Positions 6,513-12,196 of a DNA stretch of 12,196 nucleotides are shown here, in pieces. The position numbers and the translations under genes are program-made. The stretch's first letter is position 1. Each line of letters opens with the position of its first letter. The notes under the pieces are model-generated. The model was not told the DNA's origin. It did no database searches and saw only the letters and a list, made by a program, of their open reading frames with translations. Source of the stretch: Planctomycetota bacterium (GTDB lineage Bacteria > Planctomycetota > Phycisphaerae > WQYP01); assembly GCA_021852245.1 (NCBI GenBank), contig JAJZNY010000265.1, positions 1-12,196 on the forward strand, in the 5' to 3' direction.

Positions 6513-8050
6513 CGCCCGGAAAAATATCGCCGCACGATCCGCCGATAGCGTTGCGGGATATAGCCGCTCTCCGCCGCCGATGCGCGAGCCGCCGCACGCA
6601 GCAGGGCAGCAGGGGGGAGCCCTGCCGCCGCTCCAGACGCTCGGTACATATAAACCCGCACGCCTGAGTTGGTAGCCCTTCGGTGATGTTTTTTGCCCGA
6701 CTGACCCCCATAAATCGAAATCAACTTCCCAGAGAACGAATGACTGTCGCGGATACGTGCCGATCCCGGTGGGGAGCGGCGCAGCTGATCGCCGCCCGGC
6801 GATTTGCCCGTCCTTTCCGCTTCCGTGCCTTGCGACGGAGGCGGAAAGCCCCCACGCGACCCCCCATTCGGCAGCTGCAAGGTGGCCATTTGAGTGCGAT
6901 TCATCTGCGTCAATTCCCGCAATTGAGTCTTGATAGCTTGAATCGACGGCCCCATATGCCCATGCCGACTTGCCGCCAGCTCGTGCTTGAGATGGCTCGC
7001 GAGAGCCCGCTCCGGTCCGACGGGATGAATCGCCTGCAACTGATGCGCAAGCCGGGCCGCCTGATCACCGCTGAGCGTCGCTTCCGGGCCGGCCTTAACC
7101 GCCGCCTTCGCCAGCTGCCGCGACATCCGCTGGACGATGCGCGAATTTTTCGTCAATCGCTCCGCCAGATTTGAATTCAGTTTCGCGCCCTGCGTGTGAC
7201 TGCGGTGCAGGGTTCGCAGCGGTGCATGCGGTAAGCTCCCCCCATTGTGCTCGCGTGTTGGGGCTACCTTCGTCACCGGGTGTTTTGTCGGCTCCTGCAT
7301 CTTCGCGCTGCGTACGCCGCCGATTCCCTTCGCCACTGAATTCGCTCTTTGCACCGGTACCGGCGCTGCTTTGGCCAGTATGCCACACCACACTGCGGCA
7401 AGGAGAATCAACAGTGCCATCGCCCAAGCTCGCCGAAGTTCCGCCGCCCTCACCAGCTTCAGGGGGCTGACTTCAGTGAGCGCATCGCCGGCCCGCTGAT
7501 ACAATCGCTGTGCAAACCCATCCGCCACCGCATCCCGAGGTCCTGCGTTTACCGAAAGCAGGCTCACCGCTGTGGCCGTTGTTGAAGGCAAATTCAAAAG
7601 CGAATCGATCTCTCGGGCCAGAACCATCCTCTGCGGCCACCGATAAACCGCACCCATCGCGCCGGCGATCGCGATGATGGTGATCCAGATCATCGACATG
7701 GGAAAGAGGGTGCCCAAAAAAACTGCGATGCCAACGGCTGATATTCGCCGCCGCATGCCCGGCGTTCGACTCCAATAACACACCCCACAAACCGCCGCAG
7801 CCGCGATGAGGCAGAGAATCACCACGCGCCACCCCCAGCCGCCGACTGTCAGACGATTCAACAGGACGATCATAATGGCCGTGAGCGATGCGAATTGAAC
7901 AAGCTGTGCCGCGACTTCAAGCTGATGTGCTGCCGCCGCCACAGCTGCAGCGAAATTCCATTGTCGCAGAAAATATCGCTCGGTCGGTGATCGGGCGTCA
8001 CGGCCGGAATCTCCGGATATCAACGCGGCCTGTTTGCTGATGCTGCTCAT
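6509..8050 (-). CDS. Multi-pass membrane protein, DUF4175-like outline, function unknown
   Basis: A 513-residue protein I cannot name with certainty. The N-terminal part has hydrophobic spans at about 50-67, 74-93, 103-136 (probably two helices) and 209-227. Between the third and fourth comes a soluble segment starting [23 protein letters not shown], which matches the layout of DUF4175-like proteins often found beside MoxR ATPase and DUF58 genes. After the last helix come a long basic, helix-rich region (about 280-400, possible coiled coil), a Gly/Pro/Ser-rich linker, and the C-terminal [17 protein letters not shown], a tail common in these proteins. None of the usual partner genes is in the window. 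GTG 8089 and ATG 8068 are alternative starts; I chose ATG 8050, which has GGGCGG seven bases upstream. It converges on dut with a 4-bp overlap. Confidence 0.75.
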   Translation of the reverse strand: MSSISKQAALISGDSGRDARSPTERYFLRQWNFAAAVAAAAHQLEVAAQLVQFASLTAIMIVLLNRLTVGGWGWRVVILCLIAAAAVCGVCYWSRTPGMRRRISAVGIAVFLGTLFPMSMIWITIIAIAGAMGAVYRWPQRMVLAREIDSLLNLPSTTATAVSLLSVNAGPRDAVADGFAQRLYQRAGDALTEVSPLKLVRAAELRRAWAMALLILLAAVWCGILAKAAPVPVQRANSVAKGIGGVRSAKMQEPTKHPVTKVAPTREHNGGSLPHAPLRTLHRSHTQGAKLNSNLAERLTKNSRIVQRMSRQLAKAAVKAGPEATLSGDQAARLAHQLQAIHPVGPERALASHLKHELAASRHGHMGPSIQAIKTQLRELTQMNRTQMATLQLPNGGSRGGFPPPSQGTEAERTGKSPGGDQLRRSPPGSARIRDSHSFSGKLISIYGGQSGKKHHRRATNSGVRVYMYRASGAAAGLPPAALLRAAARASAAESGYIPQRYRRIVRRYFSGR

Positions 8051-8196
8051 ATTCAACCGCCCGGCCATGCGCGTTTTCGCAGGACCCACCTGATATTAAC
8101 CGCAGGTTTCCCGGTCCGGCTGTGCCTTTTCTACCCTTACACTCGCCGGCCTGCCGACGGCGTTAATACCATCTCAGGCAATCTGCCTATATGACC

Positions 8197-11100
8197 TCAC
8201 GGTGTTTCCGGCTGCGGTATCTCAACGCGTGCTTCCGCCACCAACTTTACGGGGCCTATCAGGCCGGACGGGTGCAGCGGAGAACTTTTGTGGTAGTAGT
8301 TCCACGTCTCAAATGTATATCGCCCGGGGGTCGGTCGAGGCAAGTTATGAATGACCCAGTTGGGAAAGCGGACCAGCGGGCCACCCAAATGCGGATGCCC
8401 CACAGGATGCCAGCGGGGGCGGCCCCATTGCATATGCGTGGGAAGTTGGTCATCGCCAATAAGCCGATTTTGCCAGGTGTCCGTCGCGACAATTCGCAAT
8501 CGGTTGATCCCCGGTTTTATGGCGGATGTAATGTTCACCTTAAAGGGGGCGTACCAGAGAACGCCCATATCCTTGCCATTTACCCACACCTGCGCCATCT
8601 CATCCACCCTTCCCAGGCTCAGAATGATCTGCCTGCCGGTGCCGATGAACTGCGATGGGATGCGGATGGTTTTAAGGTAGGTGCCCGAGCCGGAAAAATA
8701 TTTAATACCCCCATCCGTCGAATCCGTCCACGACATCAGGTGCGAAAATTCTGCACGCGCCGGGGCGCCCCAGCCGGGTGTGAAACGAATCTGCCATGGC
8801 CCATGAATGAAAAATGGCTTCGGCAACGTCGGCACCACGACCTTCGTCTTCTGTCCCTGTGCAAAGGTCAGATCGTAGTCGCCGGCCTTCGGCGTTATCA
8901 ATTCAAAGCGGCGATCCGAATTTAATACAACCTCCGAATGCGTTGAAAGATGGTGATGCCGGAAAATATGAACCACGTGATCAAGATGCGCATCTCGATG
9001 CCGGAATACCACAAATACCGATTCCAGCGGCCCAAGTTCAAGCGGTACGGCCGTACCGCCATGGACTTCTGAATAATCACCGGCGATGACCTGTCGGCCC
9101 GAAGCGGCGTACCACAGTTCGGGTACTTTACCTGCAACGTCAAACCAGGCCGTGGTCGCTAAAGGCGAATGGCCACGATTAACCACGAAATAAATATCCA
9201 ATCCCCGCGCATGGCGGTGAATGGCCACCAGCGGAGCCGGTGCCTGAAAATCGGGTGGTACACCCAGTTGGCGAAGCATGTCGTCCACCGACACATTCCA
9301 CGCCACCATCCCTTTGCCATACCGATGTTCCTTGATCGTGGTCCCGTTGCAATCTCCCCATACTGTTCGACCGATTGCCGCGACCTGCGCATCGCACGCC
9401 GGGTAGTCGGTCAGGCTCGGCGATGCCGTGGGCTTGGGACCGATAATCACCGCCCCGGCCGCGACCAGAGATTCAAGCTTCTTGGCCACGCGGGGAAGCA
9501 TCAGTTGCGTTTGCGGTAGCACCATCACAAAGTAAGATCGCCCGCTCGGCAGAACGATCTTGCCGTTTTTGACGGTGGCCCGGTAAAACAGCGACAAGCT
9601 CGCCGCGTCCATTGAAAGTTGCGTTGGTTTACAGTTCAGCGTGCATGAATCGCATACCTGTTGTCCCTGCCGCAGCATGGTTAAGCAGCGATTCAGATAG
9701 GTAAAAAATGCGATACCCGGCTTGTACCACGTTTCATTCTCGCCAAAATGCGATCCCCACCATGCCATCAGAATACCGGGTTTGTATTTTTTATTCAGCG
9801 CCTGGAGAGTCCAGTCATGCAGGTAACACCGGTTGACTCCGCTCAGCAATCCTCCATCCAAGGTCGGCTTCAACGATTCCGGCGTTTCGTTCAACATGCT
9901 TTCCCATGGATGCCCCGTCAGTGTTTCCGCTCCAACGATCGTTCGTCCATCCGCTCTGGCGGCTCCCGCAACATTCCACGCAATGCCCGAACTGCTGGCA
10001 TTCCAAAACTCTCCCATGGTGACATCGCAGGCGTCAGCACACGCGATGGTGTTGAATGGGCCTGTGTACGGCTCCAGGCACATCTTCAGTCCGGCCGCAT
10101 CAATCAGTTTGTGGTAGATATCAAAATCATGCAGTTTGAACAGTTGGGCAATCGTGCGTTTGAAATCATATTTGAATTTTTGCGTCTGCGTCCGACTGCC
10201 CACGATGATACCGTCAAGGGTCGGCAACCACGGCAGGGGGTCATAATGCCGCATGGCGATAAAATCACTCCGGAAGTGTTTCGTCCATGTCTGCGGACCC
10301 GCCTCATAACTGTCGAAGAGCAGATGCGTGAATGTTCGGCCGACAAACGGCCCGAGATGATTTTCGACGCCATGAATGACATGCTCGATATGAAACGTCG
10401 CCGCCTTGACACTTAACTTGTCGGCTTCGAGAGATCGGCCGATGTCATCGGGCTTCGGGATGTCCTGCGATCCCGTGGATGTATATCCATAGCGGAATAT
10501 CCGCCACGTTCCCGCCGGTGCACGCCACGTCAAGCGCCCCTGAGCGTTCATGTCACTGGAAATATTCAAAATAGTGCCGGGTTTAACAATCTTGGTCACC
10601 GGAACCGCCAGCACGCAAACATCCTCATAAAGGTTCTGGATTACGTGCGGTCGTCTCAGTTTCAGCTTTACCGACCCCGGTCCGTGCACGGTTGTAACCG
10701 TCCATACAATCTTCTTCATCGATAAAGCGGGAGTAATCCAGGGGCCGCCACTCGCAGAGAACCCGGGGCAGTTCTCCAATCCAACCTTCATGTGCAGTTT
10801 CCGGGCCACGCGGCAGGCATACTTAACCATGCCCCACCATTTGGGGCTGTGATAATAAACCGGAGGAACTCCGCTGTTTTCCATGTCCCTGCCGACCGAT
10901 GCCTGCGAAGCAATCGGGCAGATCGTAACCCCCGCGATTCCGGCACGGTTCATGGCCGTTAAATCCCGCTTGATCCCATATTTGCTGATCGTCAATCCCA
11001 TCCAATGCCACCATGCGTAAGTGCGATACTTGCGTGGCGGATGCAAAAATTCAGCCCTGAGATTGCCATCCGCTTGCACGGCTGCCCGTGCAGCCTCCTG

Positions 11101-11202
11101 TTGGAAATTGCACATCCACATGGCTGCAGCCAGAAGGCCGACGAACAGATACGTCGACTTCGATTTCAGGATTGACGAAGTTGAAAACATTTTTTCACAC
11201 AT
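8197..11202 (-). CDS. Secreted GH106-type alpha-L-rhamnosidase-like glycoside hydrolase
   Basis: A 1001-residue exported enzyme probably cleaving terminal alpha-L-rhamnose from plant or microbial polysaccharides. The N-terminus has a basic stretch, a hydrophobic core (LFVGLLAAAMWMC, 19-31) and a likely cleavage site near AARA-AVQA (about 41-43). The catalytic part opens with the GH106-type YAWWHWMGLTISKYGIKRDL (62-81) and continues with KVGLENCPGFSASGG (139-153), FDSYEAG (296-302), CLEPYTGP (375-382), MGEFW (396-400), GAETLTG (424-430) and GSHFGENETWY (483-493); the acid and base are presumably among these glutamates, but I cannot assign them. A C-terminal galactose-binding-like beta-sandwich has VWVNGKDMGVLWYAPFKVNI and NRLRIVATDTWQNRL, ending with the GLIGPV box. 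The ATG at 11202 has AAGGAG eight bases upstream. Specificity toward rhamnose is inferred from family resemblance. Confidence 0.88.
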   Translation of the reverse strand: MCEKMFSTSSILKSKSTYLFVGLLAAAMWMCNFQQEAARAAVQADGNLRAEFLHPPRKYRTYAWWHWMGLTISKYGIKRDLTAMNRAGIAGVTICPIASQASVGRDMENSGVPPVYYHSPKWWGMVKYACRVARKLHMKVGLENCPGFSASGGPWITPALSMKKIVWTVTTVHGPGSVKLKLRRPHVIQNLYEDVCVLAVPVTKIVKPGTILNISSDMNAQGRLTWRAPAGTWRIFRYGYTSTGSQDIPKPDDIGRSLEADKLSVKAATFHIEHVIHGVENHLGPFVGRTFTHLLFDSYEAGPQTWTKHFRSDFIAMRHYDPLPWLPTLDGIIVGSRTQTQKFKYDFKRTIAQLFKLHDFDIYHKLIDAAGLKMCLEPYTGPFNTIACADACDVTMGEFWNASSSGIAWNVAGAARADGRTIVGAETLTGHPWESMLNETPESLKPTLDGGLLSGVNRCYLHDWTLQALNKKYKPGILMAWWGSHFGENETWYKPGIAFFTYLNRCLTMLRQGQQVCDSCTLNCKPTQLSMDAASLSLFYRATVKNGKIVLPSGRSYFVMVLPQTQLMLPRVAKKLESLVAAGAVIIGPKPTASPSLTDYPACDAQVAAIGRTVWGDCNGTTIKEHRYGKGMVAWNVSVDDMLRQLGVPPDFQAPAPLVAIHRHARGLDIYFVVNRGHSPLATTAWFDVAGKVPELWYAASGRQVIAGDYSEVHGGTAVPLELGPLESVFVVFRHRDAHLDHVVHIFRHHHLSTHSEVVLNSDRRFELITPKAGDYDLTFAQGQKTKVVVPTLPKPFFIHGPWQIRFTPGWGAPARAEFSHLMSWTDSTDGGIKYFSGSGTYLKTIRIPSQFIGTGRQIILSLGRVDEMAQVWVNGKDMGVLWYAPFKVNITSAIKPGINRLRIVATDTWQNRLIGDDQLPTHMQWGRPRWHPVGHPHLGGPLVRFPNWVIHNLPRPTPGRYTFETWNYYHKSSPLHPSGLIGPVKLVAEARVEIPQPETP

Positions 11203-11210
11203 GAAAAGAA

Positions 11211-11216
11211 CTCCTT
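11211..11216 (-). promoter_or_regulatory. Ribosome binding site of the GH106 gene
   Basis: AAGGAG on the minus strand, 8 nt before the ATG at 11202. It is the strongest ribosome binding site in the window and fixes the start over the ATG four codons downstream. Confidence 0.8.
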
Positions 11217-11232
11217 GACAGCGATATTCCGC

Positions 11233-11245
11233 GAGTTGTCAACTC
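11233..11245. promoter_or_regulatory. Perfect 13-bp palindrome upstream of the GH106 gene, operator candidate
   Basis: GAGTTGTCAACTC is a perfect inverted repeat with a single central base, 31-43 nt upstream of the GH106 start codon. On the minus strand it contains TTGACA, identical to the sigma-70 -35 consensus, but no -10 box lies at the right distance (the hexamer 17 bp away is GTCAAG). Size and position suit a dimeric repressor or activator site controlling the glycosidase; the regulator is not identified. Confidence 0.35.
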
Positions 11246-11392
11246 TCACGCCGTCATTTACAGAACGGGCGAATCGAGCCTCAGCCGAAAGAATATTTAG
11301 AAAAGGATATCCCAACAGGGTATGCCTTGTCCAATCGGTTGATAAACGCCTTTCGCCGTGGGCGTGTGACAGCATCCGTCGAGGGGACGGTC

Positions 11393-11404
11393 GGCCGCGC
11401 GGCC
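11393..11404. repeat. 12-bp perfect palindrome
   Basis: GGCCGCGCGGCC, self-complementary over 12 bp, at the edge of the hairpin mosaic. A 5-bp hairpin (CCGTC-GAGGG-GACGG, about 11376-11390) lies immediately before it and a tandem GTGAGAG pair follows at about 11410-11423. Confidence 0.6.
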
Positions 11405-11521
11405 AGAGACGTGAGAGGTGAGAGTTGGGCAGTTGAACGGGGGGCATGCATGGGTCGTGCGGGGCACCACGGTAAATGCTTTTTTCACCGAAGGGACGCA
11501 GGTGAGGATGCAAACCACATC

Positions 11522-11537
11522 TCGCGGGGAGCCGCGA
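11522..11537. repeat. Small GC-rich hairpin
   Basis: TCGCGG-GGAG-CCGCGA, a perfect 6-bp stem with a four-base loop. Confidence 0.6.
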
Positions 11538-11553
11538 CCATCGCAAACGCGAG

Positions 11554-11574
11554 CCGGTGGATTTATTCCACCGG
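11554..11574. repeat. Hairpin with 8-bp perfect stem
   Basis: CCGGTGGA (11554-11561), loop TTTAT, TCCACCGG (11567-11574). A G-U and an A-U pair outside extend the stem to ten. The AT-rich loop inside a GC-rich stem resembles dispersed intergenic elements of planctomycete-type genomes. Confidence 0.6.
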
Positions 11575-11595
11575 TTGCCGCCGTATTGGATACGC

Positions 11596-11659
11596 CAACC
11601 GCAGGGAAAGAGGGAGAAACCGATTTAACCGCAGGGGACGCAGGGGAACGCAGAGGACG
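11596..11659. repeat. Purine-rich short tandem repeat of approximately 10-bp units
   Basis: From 11627 to 11659 the plus strand consists of about three units of a RACGCAGRGG-like 10-mer, introduced by AACCGCAGGG. A degraded copy with the same AACCGCAGGG start lies just before it (11597-11622). The complementary pattern (CTCTGCG / CCTCTGCGGTT) is a familiar dispersed intergenic repeat in environmental bacteria. It is not a CRISPR: units are too short, contiguous and without spacers. Confidence 0.6.
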
Positions 11660-11680
11660 GGCGACCGCGCCGCCATAGAG

Positions 11681-11698
11681 CCGCCGGCTTGCCGGCGG
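11681..11698. repeat. Perfect GC-rich hairpin with CUUG-type tetraloop
   Basis: CCGCCGGC-TT-GCCGGCGG is a perfect 18-bp inverted repeat. As RNA it would form a 7-bp stem closed by G-C around CUUG, one of the exceptionally stable tetraloops. No T tract follows, so it is not a standard intrinsic terminator; it looks like a REP-type element. An overlapping pair GGTAAC / GTTACC (11697-11717) follows immediately. Confidence 0.65.
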
Positions 11699-11764
11699 TA
11701 ACGCTGGAAAGGTTACCAGGGTAGCAGGTAGTTGGGGGACGGCCGTCGCGCCCGCCGTTTGATT

Positions 11765-11786
11765 CCGCCTGCCCGCGCGGGGGCGG
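11765..11786. repeat. GC-rich imperfect hairpin
   Basis: CCGCCTGCCCGCGCGGGGGCGG: outer arms CCGCC / GGCGG pair perfectly and the inner part is largely self-complementary. It is one more element of the intergenic hairpin cluster. Confidence 0.5.
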
Positions 11787-11849
11787 AGAGAACCAGATAT
11801 CACACCAAGGCGCGAAGAGTGCAAAGACGATACGATTTGGCGTAAGGAG

Positions 11850-11878
11850 TTAACCCAACTTTCGCACTTTGGGGGTAA
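11850..11878. repeat. Imperfect hairpin
   Basis: TTAACCCAA and TTGGGGGTAA flank an 11-nt interior beginning CTTTCGCAC. The arms pair with one mismatch or bulge. There is no downstream T tract on either strand. Confidence 0.4.
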
Positions 11879-11953
11879 AAACCGCATTATTGTGCAACCA
11901 GGGGCAAAAGTTTCCACCACAAATCACCCTTGGATTTTCGGTTCTGGAGTCTC

Positions 11954-12139
11954 TCAATACCCTTCCAAAGCCGCCAACTGGCTGGCGTAGATTTTGGGCG
12001 GAGGCTGCTGGGGGAGCGTCAGATCGAGCTTCTCCAGCAGCAGGGCCTGTTCAGGCTCCGGCTCCGTATAACGGATGTTCCAGAGGTGATTTTGACGTAA
12101 GTCGTTGTATGACAATGAGTTAATGTCGATTTTTGGCAT
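11954..12139 (-). CDS. Possible small hypothetical protein, 61 residues, perhaps a gene remnant
   Basis: The frame begins MPKIDINSLSYNDLRQ and ends IYASQLAALEGY. Unlike the neighbouring frames its composition is protein-like: acidic/leucine-rich helix (EPEPEQALLLEKLDLTLP) and no arginine/proline bias. I do not recognise the family. The ATG at 12139 has no good ribosome binding site, and the frame stops right at the edge of the repeat mosaic, so it may be the surviving 5' part of a decayed gene. AT-rich sequence with a 16-bp inverted repeat lies just upstream. It could also be chance. Confidence 0.4.
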   Translation of the reverse strand: MPKIDINSLSYNDLRQNHLWNIRYTEPEPEQALLLEKLDLTLPQQPPPKIYASQLAALEGY

Positions 12140-12155
12140 TTACGTGTAGCCACTA

Positions 12156-12171
12156 AAATATTGCGATATTT
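12156..12171. promoter_or_regulatory. AT-rich inverted repeat upstream of the 61-residue ORF
   Basis: AAATAT-TGCG-ATATTT, perfect 6-bp arms, 17-32 nt upstream of the ATG at 12139 on the minus strand. It lies in the most AT-rich stretch of the right end (12140-12196) and could be an operator or part of a promoter. On the plus strand a TTGACT near 12184 could be a -35 box whose -10 lies outside the window. Confidence 0.25.
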
Positions 12172-12196
12172 CGGTTTTTCACTTGACTTGTCTTTT

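Larger units (their letters stand above)
11246..11953. other. Gene-free mosaic of hairpins and dispersed repeats
   Basis: No frame here looks like a gene. A 207-codon open frame on the minus strand (11297-11920) encodes residues that simply follow the repeats. The block contains many short inverted repeats (11393-11404, 11522-11537, 11554-11574, 11681-11698, 11697-11717, 11765-11786, 11850-11878) and purine-rich repeat units (11596-11659), with a further decayed unit near 11488-11510 and another near 11802-11830. The palette matches the multi-copy intergenic repeats seen in several environmental bacterial genomes, including Planctomycetes. It may separate transcription units or hold a structured RNA; nothing decides between these. 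Confidence 0.55.

Noticed and set aside
8176..8188. AGGCA-ATC-TGCCT hairpin just after the GH106 stop as a terminator
   Set aside because: Only 5 bp with a 3-base loop and no following T run on the minus strand.
11596..11659. Could the repeats be a CRISPR array?
   Set aside because: Units are about 10 bp, contiguous and diverged, without spacers or cas genes.
11297..11920. 207-codon minus-strand frame upstream of the GH106 gene
   Set aside because: The translation merely mirrors the hairpins and purine-rich repeats; no domain, no ribosome binding site.

Overview
The window looks like chromosomal DNA of a moderately GC-rich, Gram-negative-type bacterium. Three things point to the Planctomycetes, perhaps Phycisphaerae: a DUF4175-like membrane protein ending in the RRYFSG-type tail, a large secreted GH106-type glycosidase, and an intergenic block of short GC-rich dispersed repeats. 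That assignment is an inference; there is no rRNA or other decisive marker here. All confident genes except dut lie on the minus strand.

Layout from high to low coordinates. Positions 11203-12196 are almost gene-free: a mosaic of small hairpins and purine-rich repeats, with one possible 61-residue ORF at the far end. Next comes a 1001-residue exported GH106 alpha-L-rhamnosidase-like enzyme (8197-11202), then a multi-pass membrane protein with a DUF4175-like outline (6509-8050). That gene converges on dut (about 6054-6512, plus strand) and their stop codons overlap. A polyprenyl-phosphate-type family 2 glycosyltransferase with C-terminal membrane helices (4789-5940) diverges from dut. After a 459-bp gap come a GAF/AAA+/Fis sigma-54-dependent activator (2710-4329), a 303-bp gap, the MlaE-type permease (1549-2406), the MlaF-type ATPase (741-1544) and the N-terminal 214 residues of an HpnB/CrtQ-type glycosyltransferase that runs off the left edge.

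How the genes may work together. mlaE and mlaF are 4 nt apart and form the membrane core of an ABC transporter for lipids between inner and outer membrane. An MCE (MlaD) partner does not follow; a membrane-anchored glycosyltransferase of the hopanoid/carotenoid-associated type does. The left half therefore reads as an envelope-lipid cluster. The second glycosyltransferase (4789-5940) also suits lipid-linked sugar chemistry. The sigma-54 activator sits just upstream, but I found no convincing -24/-12 promoter in the gaps I scanned, so its targets are unknown. The GH106 enzyme is a separate polysaccharide-degradation function with its own strong ribosome binding site and an operator-like palindrome upstream.

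The most checkable oddities are: dut has no ATG, GTG or TTG start in frame with its conserved N-terminus; the activator carries GSFTGA instead of GAFTGA; the mlaEF pair is followed by a glycosyltransferase rather than mlaD; and the right end holds a dense hairpin/repeat mosaic. I found no CRISPR array, tRNA, rRNA or intact insertion sequence, and nothing I would call a clear new defence or mobile system.
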